64,000 nt of DNA. It comes from Methanoregula sp. PtaU1.Bin051. GTDB lineage: Archaea; Halobacteriota; Methanomicrobia; Methanomicrobiales; Methanospirillaceae. Below, piece after piece: positions 46,638 through 55,460 of the stretch. A program made the translations under genes and the position numbers. The notes under the pieces were generated by a model. It saw only the letters and a list, made by a program, of their open reading frames with translations, did not search any database and had not been told where the DNA came from. The stretch spans positions 142,429 through 206,428 of the forward strand of contig MVRE01000012.1 of NCBI GenBank assembly GCA_002067895.1, in the 5' to 3' direction. Numbering within the stretch: position 1 is the first letter of the stretch; every line of letters begins with the position of its first letter.

Positions 46638-47702
46638 TCAGCGGATGAAGAATTCCCAGACGGCAAACCCGATCTCGATCGCGATCAAGATGATCACGAC
46701 CCATTCGAGGAAGTTGGAGTGCTGGATCCGGACCTCGTCGGAGAGCATCGCGTAGGTCTCGCGGATCACCGAGATCTTCTTGTTCACGCTCTCGCTCCAT
46801 TGCCCGCTGCGCAGCACCCTGAGTGCCGTCGCATAGACCCGGGCGTAGTACACATCCTCGGTCACCTTGATCAGGTTGTCAACCTTCTCGATGGTCTCCG
46901 AGATCTCCGCCTGTGTCTCCATAAGGACGGCCATAATCGCGTGGTACCGCCGCATCCTGCTGTACTGGGAAAGCCGTTCCGCGCCCTCGATATCGTCATA
47001 CATCTTCTCCATCTGCCGGGTCAGTTCCCGGTCATAGTACCGGAGCTCGAGCACCTGCACGTTGGCAAACTCGAGAAGGTCGATGATGTCGGCCGGGTAC
47101 TCCACATCGCAGAGGAACGCCGCGTCCCATGAGATCACCGCAAGATCGTCCGGGGTGTAGCTGAGCGTGTTGGCAAGGATGTCCTGCCGGGTGGAGGGTG
47201 CGATCGCCGTCCGGTCGTTCAGGAGCAGGGGGACGGGATCGAAGGACTCGTCCCGCCGCCCGGTAACATAGATCGTATAGTCCTCGTAAAAGTCAGGATT
47301 GAGCGTGAAATTCCTGATATGGGGGCGGATGAGCTCGCCCATCGTCTTCAAGTACTGCACGAAATACCCGTCAAGCCCATCCTGGTGCGGGAAGAGGAAA
47401 CCGAGCCGCTCGAGACCCGCGGCATTCCCGTCCGGATCCTCGCAGGTGAAACAGAAGCTGATAACGCCTACGTCGTAAATCCGTGCAGAGACCGAGAACT
47501 CGACAGGCCGGCCGTCCCTTCCGATCACAAACGGCTGCATCCGGATCGCAAGCGGCGGGTCTTCCATGATGATGGACTTCGGCCTGACCCGGACAAAACC
47601 GGCCCGGGCCGTCGCATAGCTCTTCGTGAGTGCCTGCTCGAGCTCGGTGAGATCGACCTCCCGCCCGATATCGTACATCCGGTAAAAACGGAGTGCGAAC
47701 AT
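46638..47702 (-). CDS. RMD1/DUF155-like protein with C-terminal membrane helix
   Basis: The 354-residue protein has a DUF155 core (about 40-280) and ends with LEWVVIILIAIEIGFAVWEF, a membrane anchor preceded by SVNKKISVIRETYAML. This tail and the LRVLRSGQWSESVNKK segment resemble RMD1/RMND1 family proteins, known as mitochondrial or bacterial membrane proteins of uncertain biochemical role. No neighbour suggests a partner. Confidence 0.75.
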   Translation of the reverse strand: MFALRFYRMYDIGREVDLTELEQALTKSYATARAGFVRVRPKSIIMEDPPLAIRMQPFVIGRDGRPVEFSVSARIYDVGVISFCFTCEDPDGNAAGLERLGFLFPHQDGLDGYFVQYLKTMGELIRPHIRNFTLNPDFYEDYTIYVTGRRDESFDPVPLLLNDRTAIAPSTRQDILANTLSYTPDDLAVISWDAAFLCDVEYPADIIDLLEFANVQVLELRYYDRELTRQMEKMYDDIEGAERLSQYSRMRRYHAIMAVLMETQAEISETIEKVDNLIKVTEDVYYARVYATALRVLRSGQWSESVNKKISVIRETYAMLSDEVRIQHSNFLEWVVIILIAIEIGFAVWEFFIR

Positions 47703-47831
47703 GCTCCTGTCCCCACTTTGATCCTGGTATTCCGGATCCGATAACTAGAACGATCGGGATCGTAATGAGGCTTTCTTCGATCCTTTAAACCTCAAAGGAT
47801 TTGAACCAATGACGGCAACCTGAGGGGCAGC

Positions 47832-48578
47832 ATGACTCCTGAAGAACTTTTTTATCGGGTCTTCGAATCGATGCCACGGCAGGGACCGGGCTGTACAGGT
47901 GCAACGCGGAAAGCATTCTCATATCTGCCGGATCTCCCCCGAAACGCCCGGGTCCTCGATATCGGGTGCGGGAGCGGTGCCCAGACATGGGATCTTGCAG
48001 CACTCACAACGGGAACAATAACAGCGACGGATAACCACCAGAAGTTTCTTGACGCGATTACAACAAGGGCGGAGAAAGACGGTCTGCAGGACAGGATCAG
48101 AACGGCCTGCGCATCGATGGACAGCCTCCCGTTTGGACCCGGGCAGTTCGACCTGATCTGGTCCGAGGGGGCCATCTTCATCATGGGGTTTGAACAGGGC
48201 CTTACGGCATGGAAACCGCTCGTGAAGAAAGGCGGTTATCTCGTGGTCTCCGATGCCGCATGGTTTGAACCAGATCCCCCCGAAGAACTTGTCCGGTGGT
48301 GGGAGAAGGAAGGGTATATACCACTGACTGAACAGGAAAAGGCAGAACAGGTCAGGAATACAGGCCTTGATCTTCTCGCCATGTACCGCCTGCCTGAGGC
48401 CGGCTGGTGGGAGAACTACTATGTCCCGATGCTGGAACGGGTCACAGAGTTTAGGAAGGAATATGGGAAGGATCCCGCGTTATCACCAGTGCTCGATTCA
48501 TTCCAAAATGAGGCGGAGATGTACCGGAAATACCGGCGGTATTATGGGTACACGTTCTTCATCATGCGGGCTCCCTGA
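47832..48578 (+). CDS. Class I SAM-dependent methyltransferase
   Basis: The 248-residue enzyme has the SAM loop VLDIGCGSGAQTW and ITATDNHQKFLD, with FDLIWSEGAIF as motif IV. The C-terminal half (YRLPEAGWWENYYVPM) fits the methyltransferases that act on small molecules. The substrate is unknown. Confidence 0.88.
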   Translation: MTPEELFYRVFESMPRQGPGCTGATRKAFSYLPDLPRNARVLDIGCGSGAQTWDLAALTTGTITATDNHQKFLDAITTRAEKDGLQDRIRTACASMDSLPFGPGQFDLIWSEGAIFIMGFEQGLTAWKPLVKKGGYLVVSDAAWFEPDPPEELVRWWEKEGYIPLTEQEKAEQVRNTGLDLLAMYRLPEAGWWENYYVPMLERVTEFRKEYGKDPALSPVLDSFQNEAEMYRKYRRYYGYTFFIMRAP

Positions 48579-48629
48579 TCTGTTATCTGAACAGGACAAC
48601 TACAACTCTTTATCAGATACGCAGGCCTG

Positions 48630-50039
48630 CTACAGGGGGTCTCTATCCCGATCAGGGGGAATATCGGTTTCTGTCGATATACCCCGTGCATACGACGCTG
48701 CAGTGCCTACAATGCCGAGGACGACAAAGACTGCAAATACCGTCGTGACGCTTTGCTGAAGCTGCGGGTAGACAGAAGGAGTAATTTGTACCGTGCCGAG
48801 AATGGCCGAAAAGACCAGCATCGCGATCGCAAGGGAAAGCATCTGCCCGATCGCCCGCATAGTCGAGACCATACCGGATGCGACGCCGAGATGCCGGGTT
48901 TCAACCGAGCTCATGATGGCATTCGTATTCGGGGACGAGAATGTGCCGTAACCCAGCCCGAGGATAAGGAGGCCGGTGATGATGATCCAGAGTGGGGTCT
49001 CCGGTGAGACGAGGGCAAAAATGAGAAGCCCGACAGTCGTAATCGCCATGCCGGCGGTTGCGAGCAGCCGCGGTTCGACGGTATCCGAATAGTGGCCGGA
49101 GACGGGGGAGACTACCATCTGGACGACCGGCTGGGCGATAAGGATGAGCCCGGCGGTCTGCGGGTCGAGGCCACGGTTGTACTGCAGGTACAGGGAGAGC
49201 AGGAAGCCTACGGCAAAGACAACCGCGTAGTTGATCAGAGCCGCGATATTGGAGTACAGGAAGATACGGTTATCCCTGAAGAGGGCGGGCTCCAGGAGCG
49301 GGTCCGGCGTACACCGCTCCCGCCGGATAAAAGCGCAGAAGAAGATTGCCCCTGCCCCGATCAGAATGATACCGTTGACGGCTGGCAGGATGGTGAGCCC
49401 GTAGATTCCGCAGACCAGCATCAGGCCGTAGAGGACCGCACCCTGAAGGTCGAACCGCCGCTGTTCCCCGTCAGCCCATTCCTCCGGGATCCACAGGAGG
49501 GTCAGGGCTATTACCAGCAGGCCGATGGGGACGTTGAGAAGGAAGATGCCGGGCCACCCGGTATTCTGGGTTAAAAACCCCCCGATGAAGGGGCCGAGTG
49601 TGAGGCCTGCGTAGACCGTTGCAGTGACGATACCGATTGCCCGCCCCCGCTCCCCAGGTGGGAAGACCGTGGTCAGGATCGCAATCGAAGTGCCAAAGAC
49701 CATCGCCCCCCCGAGCCCCTGAACGATCCTTGCTATGATAAGGGCATACCCTGCCCACGAGAGGGCGGCGAGAAGGGATCCTGCGATGAAGAGGGCGTTT
49801 CCAATAAGAAAGAAGCGCTTTCTCCCATGCATGTCGGAGAGTTTTGCGAACGGCACGATGCATACCGCTGCTGTGAGCAGGTAGGCGGATGTGATCCAGC
49901 CGAGCGTTACTGCATCCAGCGCGAAGGTACTCGCGATTGCCGGGAGGGCGACGTTGAGGGAAGAGACCGTATACGGGACGAGAAAGGATGCAAGCGATGC
50001 GACGAGCAGCAGGACGTCCTTTTCCCTTTTCCCGGTCAT
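48630..50039 (-). CDS. MFS drug/solute exporter (DHA2, 14-helix type)
   Basis: The 469-residue protein has about 14 membrane helices. The family markers DMHGRKRFFLIGN (loop 2-3), GERGRAIGIVTATVYAGLTLGPFIGGFL (cut: GLTLGPFIGG, motif C) and PNTNAIMSS fit the EmrB/QacA subfamily. It probably exports toxic compounds or metabolites by proton antiport. It is transcribed toward the methyltransferase, with 51 bases between. Confidence 0.9.
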   Translation of the reverse strand: MTGKREKDVLLLVASLASFLVPYTVSSLNVALPAIASTFALDAVTLGWITSAYLLTAAVCIVPFAKLSDMHGRKRFFLIGNALFIAGSLLAALSWAGYALIIARIVQGLGGAMVFGTSIAILTTVFPPGERGRAIGIVTATVYAGLTLGPFIGGFLTQNTGWPGIFLLNVPIGLLVIALTLLWIPEEWADGEQRRFDLQGAVLYGLMLVCGIYGLTILPAVNGIILIGAGAIFFCAFIRRERCTPDPLLEPALFRDNRIFLYSNIAALINYAVVFAVGFLLSLYLQYNRGLDPQTAGLILIAQPVVQMVVSPVSGHYSDTVEPRLLATAGMAITTVGLLIFALVSPETPLWIIITGLLILGLGYGTFSSPNTNAIMSSVETRHLGVASGMVSTMRAIGQMLSLAIAMLVFSAILGTVQITPSVYPQLQQSVTTVFAVFVVLGIVGTAASYARGISTETDIPPDRDRDPL

Positions 50040-50112
50040 GGAAAGAGCTGTTGTGCGTGATCAGGGATTATGGTGACGGGGGTCTGGGTATACTGAATCA
50101 AGGAAGGCCATC

Positions 50113-50919
50113 TTACCGGCTGCCATATTTCCTGATGTGTTTCCATGCGCTGTGTAGTCGGTCGTACTTGCTCTCTTCTTCATTGTATACACCAGGATCC
50201 TCCCTGCCATAGAGCGTACGATCCTCGCCAATTGGGCAGACCTTGATACAGAACCCGCATGGCGAGATGAACCGCGCAGCCAGCCCCTCGGATCGTTCGG
50301 CGCAGGTTCTCTTGTCCGTAAGTCCTTTCGGGTAACCGTTCCGCGGGAGAGCGTTGACCGGGCAGATCTCCACGCACTGCATGCAGTCGATGCAGAGCGG
50401 CTCTTCGATGACAGGGTCAGGCGGGATTTCAGCACCGGTAAAAATTGACGTGAACCGGACACGGGGCCCGAACTCTTTTGTCAGGATGGTATTGTTAATC
50501 CCGAAATTCCCGAGGCCTGCAAGGAATGCCGCGTGCCGGTGCGAGAAGAATGCATACGGCCTCTCCTTCAGGATACTGACATGGCCGTACCCGTCCCGGG
50601 GAATGGCAACCGAAGGAAATCCTTTCTCATTGAGGAAGGCGGCTATCCGGTGGGCGTTGAGATCCAGAAGCGTATTCACGGTCCTGTACTCCTCGTAATA
50701 CCAGATCGACGGGGAGGTCTCCAGCGCCGGCAGGAGGACCGGGATGCCAATCACGATTACGGTCTCTGTTTCCGGGAAGATGGCAGCAGGCCGGAACTCC
50801 TCCGGCACCCATGGTTCGAAGAGCGGCTTATCCCAGCGGCCGGCCGGTGCAAATCCGACAAGCGGGATACCAAGTTCGGAACAGAGTTTCTGAATCTCGT
50901 GCTTCAGCCGGACGCTCAT
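50113..50919 (-). CDS. QueG-like double [4Fe-4S] protein
   Basis: The 268-residue protein has CIDCMQCVEICP and CGFCIKVCP, two ferredoxin-type cluster sites, behind a GFAPAGRWDKP-type N-terminal domain as in epoxyqueuosine reductase (QueG) relatives. It lacks parts of the canonical QueG, so the substrate is open. A second protein of the same style lies at 52689-53438. Confidence 0.82.
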   Translation of the reverse strand: MSVRLKHEIQKLCSELGIPLVGFAPAGRWDKPLFEPWVPEEFRPAAIFPETETVIVIGIPVLLPALETSPSIWYYEEYRTVNTLLDLNAHRIAAFLNEKGFPSVAIPRDGYGHVSILKERPYAFFSHRHAAFLAGLGNFGINNTILTKEFGPRVRFTSIFTGAEIPPDPVIEEPLCIDCMQCVEICPVNALPRNGYPKGLTDKRTCAERSEGLAARFISPCGFCIKVCPIGEDRTLYGREDPGVYNEEESKYDRLHSAWKHIRKYGSR

Positions 50920-50963
50920 GGATCGGAATTACGCACGGGGAATGATAAAAGGATGCGCCGGGA

Positions 50964-51347
50964 TCAGGATTTCCGGTGGTGCCTGGGTTTTTTCCTGCAA
51001 TTGCCTTTACATTCTTCATGGGAGATGTTCTCCCGCTTCAGCGTCCATTGCAGGAGAGGGAGGATAGCATCCCAGAGTTCCCTTCCGTCGTTGGTCAGGA
51101 AGTACTCGACCCGCGGGGGGATCTCGGAGAACGCCTCCCTGCCGACAAAACCCTCCTTCTGGAGCACGACGAGCGTGTCTGTCAGTGTCTTAGGGCTGAT
51201 CCCCTCCAGTTCCTTTGAGAGCTCGTTGAACCGGAGCCGGGGGCGGTTGCCGAGCACGTGGATGATTAAAAGCGCCCACTTCTTGGAAATGGTATCGATC
51301 ACGCCCTCGAGCGGGCAGATGCAGGCCTCATTACTCTCCCTTGCCAT
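50964..51347 (-). CDS. HxlR-family helix-turn-helix regulator
   Basis: The 127-residue protein has CPLEGVIDTISKKWALLIIHVLG, the HxlR start with its sensing cysteine, then RFNELSKELEGISPKTLTDTL as recognition region. Such regulators respond to electrophiles or thiol stress. It is divergent from the small Cys-rich gene at 51433, which it may control. Confidence 0.9.
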   Translation of the reverse strand: MARESNEACICPLEGVIDTISKKWALLIIHVLGNRPRLRFNELSKELEGISPKTLTDTLVVLQKEGFVGREAFSEIPPRVEYFLTNDGRELWDAILPLLQWTLKRENISHEECKGNCRKKPRHHRKS

Positions 51348-51432
51348 AGTTACTCTATTGCTATAAACTTTGTAGTATTAATACTTCCCGAAATGATGTA
51401 ATTACCGGAGAACGGAAAGGAGGTGATAACAG

Positions 51433-51612
51433 ATGATTGGACACGAATCGGGATGCCGTGCCGGCCCCGCCGGCCACTGCGGCTGCGGGTGCATGGGGAT
51501 GATGTCGATCGAGGAGGAGGTTCAGGCACTTGAGGTCCACCGCCAGCACCTGAAGCTGCAGCTGGAGATGATCGAGAAGAGGATCAGCGGTCTCAGGAAG
51601 GTGGGAAAGTAA
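51433..51612 (+). CDS. Small Cys/Gly/His-rich protein with C-terminal coiled coil (DUF5320-like)
   Basis: The 59-residue frame is preceded by AAAGGAGGTGAT, an almost ideal Shine-Dalgarno, 5 bases before ATG 51433. The N-terminal third has HCGCGCMGMM (possible metal site), and the C-terminal half is a charged coiled coil (LKLQLEMIEKRI), as in DUF5320. It is divergent from the HxlR regulator across 85 bases. It is easy to miss because of its length. Confidence 0.75.
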   Translation: MIGHESGCRAGPAGHCGCGCMGMMSIEEEVQALEVHRQHLKLQLEMIEKRISGLRKVGK

Positions 51613-51681
51613 CAAGTCCCCCTCTCTCGCTATTAATAACCCGCTCTCTTTTTCACACCAGAAATCCCACGCACGATGCGG

Positions 51682-52530
51682 TCATCGCCGTCTCGTCAGT
51701 CCCTGCATCGTCGCAAGGAACCCTATGGCTGCTATGGCACAGACCAGCTCTAACGGCGTTTTGTTCACCGGGCTTTCCTGTTCCGGCACCGGTTTGCCGA
51801 CCGGTGTGTAATTCCTGCCGGATAGTACGCTGATATAAAAATCAGCACAGGGGCAGGCTTTCGGGGCTATCCATTCTGCATTATAGCCCCCGATGAACCG
51901 TACTGTCAATGTCGTGTTGCTTTCTTCACGGGAAAATGTGTAACTCTCTCCTGTTGAAAGAATCCCGGATCCCGCGTTGCCGCCGGGTGTCCTGACCGTC
52001 ACATTTGCCACCGTTTCGGGCGGAAACGATCCGTAATCATATACCGGCGGTTCCGGCCCGGAGAGCTTGTAGGCGATCTCATACCCGTCCGCAAGGGGGG
52101 TATCGAGGTATGCCGGGTCGCCGAATAGTTCCGTGCCCCGCATTGTGCCGTTACCATCCACGATACTGAGCCGTCCGACTGCATACCACTGGTGGATATC
52201 CCGCACTTCCTCCGAAGGATAGATGAGCCCGGTTCCGGGATCGGTCAGCTGGTTGATCCATTGCTTACAAACAGCCTCGACGAGCTCGCCGCGCTCCAGC
52301 CGGGAAAAGACCTCATCGTTCGGGACAAGCCCGGTAAGCGGCCCCTTTACCGCGTAGTTGCATGGATACGCGTCGCAATCCGGCAGGATTGTCATCGTAT
52401 GGCCGGTCTGGTTCAGTTCAAGGACAGATCCATGGATGATGACAGGTATCGGGGTTGCACAGGCTGGCACGGTGAATAACAGGGAGATGATTCCGATGGT
52501 GGCAAGGATCAGTGGACTTTTCGGGATCAT
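51682..52530 (-). CDS. Secreted, membrane-anchored protein, unknown function
   Basis: The 282-residue protein has a signal peptide (about 1-26, ending CATP), a soluble region with about four cysteines (DCDAYPCNY, CPCADF), and a C-terminal helix (LVCAIAAIGFLATM). I do not recognise the domain. The cysteine pairs suggest extracytoplasmic disulfides. Confidence 0.7.
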   Translation of the reverse strand: MIPKSPLILATIGIISLLFTVPACATPIPVIIHGSVLELNQTGHTMTILPDCDAYPCNYAVKGPLTGLVPNDEVFSRLERGELVEAVCKQWINQLTDPGTGLIYPSEEVRDIHQWYAVGRLSIVDGNGTMRGTELFGDPAYLDTPLADGYEIAYKLSGPEPPVYDYGSFPPETVANVTVRTPGGNAGSGILSTGESYTFSREESNTTLTVRFIGGYNAEWIAPKACPCADFYISVLSGRNYTPVGKPVPEQESPVNKTPLELVCAIAAIGFLATMQGLTRRR

Positions 52531-52688
52531 GGCAGGCTCTCCGGGTTTATGGTAAATTGTGCATCTCTTTTATTCAATACGTGTGTATACCATAATAAGA
52601 ATGCAGTGCGGAATTGCGATCGATTGCGAAACGATGCAATCCCGATCCCCATGACGATACATCCAGAGAACGTTCAAGGACTTCAGGA

Positions 52689-53438
52689 ATGACAGCACCC
52701 CACTATCAGGTACTCCGGAATCTTACTGCATCTCTTGGCGCCGATTATTACGGCGTTGCGGATCTCAGTCCTGCTCGTGAGTTCGTCCGGAAGCAGGGCG
52801 GTGACCGGGTCGCACAGTACCCGAGGGCGATTGTGGCCGGCATTCGCCTGCAGGACAGCGTGGTCGACCTTCTTTCTGAGAAAGACAAAGCGGGGGCAAT
52901 CCTGTACCGCCATACGTCCTACGATGTGGTCAACAGCGCACTCGACCAGATCGCGCTCCGGATTGCAAACACTCTCCAGCGGGAAGGCTTTCTGGCATTT
53001 CCTGTGCCGGCCTCGAAGCGGACGGATGACGAGCACATCTGCGGTATCTTCTCACAGAAGCTCGGGGCGCACATGGCCGGCCTTGGCTGGATCGGGAAGA
53101 GCTGCCTAGTCGTGACACCGGATCACGGGCCCCGGGTCCGGTGGGTCAATGTCCTCACCGACGCACCGCTTGAACCGACCGGCTCCCCCATGGCCCCGCG
53201 GTGCGGCGACTGCACGGCCTGCGTGGACATCTGCCCGGAGCACGCGTTCACCGGCCGGATGTTTGCGCCCGATGAGCCCCGCGAGGCCCGGTTCGATGCA
53301 GCAGCCTGCGACCGGTACTATAAGAGACTTGAGAGAGAGCGGGGTGCTGCCGGCGTGTGCGGGCTGTGCCTGTACGTGTGCCCGCACGGAAGGAAGAAGG
53401 GGAAGATCGGCACTGCGAAGCCGGTATTAAAGAACTGA
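52689..53438 (+). CDS. 4Fe-4S double cluster-binding protein (QueG-like)
   Basis: The 249-residue protein has CGDCTACVDICP and a C-terminal CGLCLYVCP, with AGLGWIGKSCLVVTPDHGPRVRW (cut: GLGWIGKSCLVV) before them, a pattern seen in QueG relatives and dehalogenase-like proteins. ATG 52689 gives the usual start. It is a paralogue-like partner of the gene at 50113, not identical in domain order. Confidence 0.85.
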   Translation: MTAPHYQVLRNLTASLGADYYGVADLSPAREFVRKQGGDRVAQYPRAIVAGIRLQDSVVDLLSEKDKAGAILYRHTSYDVVNSALDQIALRIANTLQREGFLAFPVPASKRTDDEHICGIFSQKLGAHMAGLGWIGKSCLVVTPDHGPRVRWVNVLTDAPLEPTGSPMAPRCGDCTACVDICPEHAFTGRMFAPDEPREARFDAAACDRYYKRLERERGAAGVCGLCLYVCPHGRKKGKIGTAKPVLKN

Positions 53439-53498
53439 GCCGGTCCCGGCTTCCGGATTGATCGGATACATGAACCTGCCGGGACCGGGCAGCCCGTT

Positions 53499-53984
53499 TC
53501 AGGGCGCCCGTTTGAAGGAGTCGACAAAGATCGACTGCGGCTCCCCGACATCGATGAAGACCAGCTCAATCTCGTTCTCCGAGAGGATCCACCCGTCATT
53601 GTGCTCGTAGGTTTCAAACTCCACGATCCGGAGTGTTTCCCCGTCATGGGCGATGACGCCGGCAAACCCGTCTGTCCTGATCGTCCCGTTCAGGTAGGGG
53701 ATGAGCAGGTTGCCGGCAAAGACCCGGTCATTCTGGGAGGTGACGGACAGGGTCATGGTGGCCGTCCCGGTGTCCCGGTACCCCATCCCCTTGACATACC
53801 CCCTCGCGGGGCCGGTCCAGTTGCCGAGCAGGTTCGGGACCGCATGGGGTGTTGTGAAGAGCCCGGGCCCCCGGTCCGGGTGGGGTGTAGTCGTGGCCGG
53901 AATGTTTTGCGCAGTAGGGACAGAGGACGTGCACCCGCAGGCCAGCACGGCGAGAATGATGACGAGGATAAATGCAGTCTTCAT
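53499..53984 (-). CDS. Lipoprotein, unknown function
   Basis: The 161-residue protein starts with a signal peptide and lipobox (VLACGC, about residue 17-18), then a Pro/Thr linker and a compact beta-rich domain (MTLSVTSQNDRVFAGNLL...). Such proteins are held on the outer face of the membrane. I choose ATG 53984 for the signal peptide; the longer frame upstream is a shadow of the neighbouring gene. Confidence 0.75.
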   Translation of the reverse strand: MKTAFILVIILAVLACGCTSSVPTAQNIPATTTPHPDRGPGLFTTPHAVPNLLGNWTGPARGYVKGMGYRDTGTATMTLSVTSQNDRVFAGNLLIPYLNGTIRTDGFAGVIAHDGETLRIVEFETYEHNDGWILSENEIELVFIDVGEPQSIFVDSFKRAP

Positions 53985-54113
53985 ACAGAGGGGATTGCAG
54001 GAATCGGAAATAAAGGTGACGGACGGCCGTACCGGCGCCGATCTGCCTGCCGCTGCGGGGATACCATCCCCAAACAAAAACCTCTTTGCTTTGGGGGAAA
54101 ATTTCCTTGCACG

Positions 54114-54467
54114 ATGAAACCGGCGGCAGACAAGAAACCACGGGTGTACATTGCAGGCCCCCTCTTCACGCAGGCGGAACGGGCGTTCAACGAGCAGGTG
54201 AGCGCCTTTTTTAATGAGCGGAAGTATGCAACCTTCCTCCCCCGGCGCGACGGGCTCCTGCTTGCAGACCTGCTGGCCCGCGGCATGACTGAAGAAGAGG
54301 CACTGGAGCGGATCTTTGCGCCGGACGTGGAGACCATCGCGGGTTGCGACCTCTCCCTCATCAACCTCGATGGTCGCGTCCCGGATGAGGGAGCCTGCAT
54401 GGAGCTTGGCATCGCGTTTGCACAAAAAAGCGCTGCATCGGGCTCAAGACCGACTGCCGCACGCTGA
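54114..54467 (+). pseudogene. Nucleoside 2-deoxyribosyltransferase, frameshifted and truncated
   Basis: The first 103 residues match the family: VYIAGPLFTQAER, LPRRDG, DLSLINLDGRVPDEGACMELG with the catalytic Glu. At the A-run near 54423 the frame breaks; adding one A restores KKRCIGLKTDCRTLMEGLDNPLL, cut to its key DCRTLMEG.DNP, as far as about 54496, where homology ends abruptly. It would remake or break deoxynucleosides; here it is likely non-functional. Confidence 0.82.
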
Positions 54468-54503
54468 TGGAGGGTCTTGACAACCCGCTCCTCCCCGGGC
54501 CGC

Positions 54504-55078
54504 CCAGTGCCACCGGCCGAAGACATTCACCTGCACCGGGTCGGCCATCATGTCGATGCCCATGACAATGGCGCTTGCAATGAAGGAGACAAAGAGCGCC
54601 CGCTTCCACCAGCTCTCCTGTGATGAGACGATTACGCCGTCCACCAAGAGGTTTGCGATGAAATACGACATGAAGAAATAATAGGCAAAGTGCTGGAGCC
54701 CCAACAGGACGGGCGTCCCGCCGATTGCGGGGCCGGGGAACGCCCCGGTGTATGAATACGTGCTGCCGAACATGCCCAATGGCCCGCGAGGAAATCCAGC
54801 GTCCGGAACAGGATGCAGATCCCGAAGAACGCGATGAGGGCACAGGTGAGGCCCCGGAAGTACCAGAAGCAGCAGAATGCCGCGAGCGTTGCGGATCCGA
54901 TCTTCAGGTACGCCATGGCAGGCAGGAGGGGGAGGTGCAGGCCCGGCAGCGGGAGCAGGTCGGCGCTCAGCATGATGGATACAAAGACCGCGATGGAAAC
55001 GACGGCGACGGTAATGACGGCCTTGTTCCGGGTTGGCAGGGATTCCGGGAACAGGTGCGAGGGGCTCTCCTGTATGCA
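54504..55078 (-). pseudogene. Carotenoid biosynthesis membrane protein (COG2324-like), broken
   Basis: Read on the minus strand, membrane helices (MAYLKIGSATLAAFCC, ALIAFFGICILFRTLDFL) run to about 54780, then a frameshift leads to TYSYTGAFPGPAIGGTPVL, HFAYYFFMSYFIANLL and VMGIDMMADPVQVNVFGRWHW, cut here to the D-MMADPVQV core. It stops being similar at about 54504, at the edge of the convergent deoxyribosyltransferase. No start codon is obvious at the 5' end. The whole gene looks like a remnant. Confidence 0.75.
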
Positions 55079-55155
55079 ACCGGTTTCCGTGCGGGTTTAT
55101 GGTTGTTTCATTCAGGGGATGTTCAGTTCACAATAAAAAGAAGAATCAAAAAGTC

Positions 55156-55284
55156 TTACTTCTTCGCAAGCTTCAGGATCCGGATCGCGAGCCACGCGGC
55201 ATTCTCCCCGTTGTCCACGCCGACGCAGGCAACCGGCACCCCTTTGGGCATCCGGGCAATGGAAAGAAGGGCATTGAGCCCGTT
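55156..55284 (-). pseudogene. purE 3' fragment (partial duplicate)
   Basis: These ~129 bases repeat the last ~42 codons of purE (57105-57236) with about 10% change: [20 protein letters not shown] and KLA.K at the end are shared. There is no 5' part or start codon. The similarity ends at about 55284. It is a duplicated tail, separated by about 1.8 kb from the intact gene. Confidence 0.85.
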
Positions 55285-55460
55285 TCTGTTCCGGTCGGAT
55301 ACTTACTCAGCCCCCCACTTTTACCGCCGGATCCCTTTTCAAACATTCTTGAAAACCGGCTTTGAGCAAATAAGGGTCCTGTACTAACCATGAAAATATC
55401 CTGTGACAGAATCATCCGGATCCCGTGATTATGTCAGAGGATGAAAAGGAGTGAACACGA

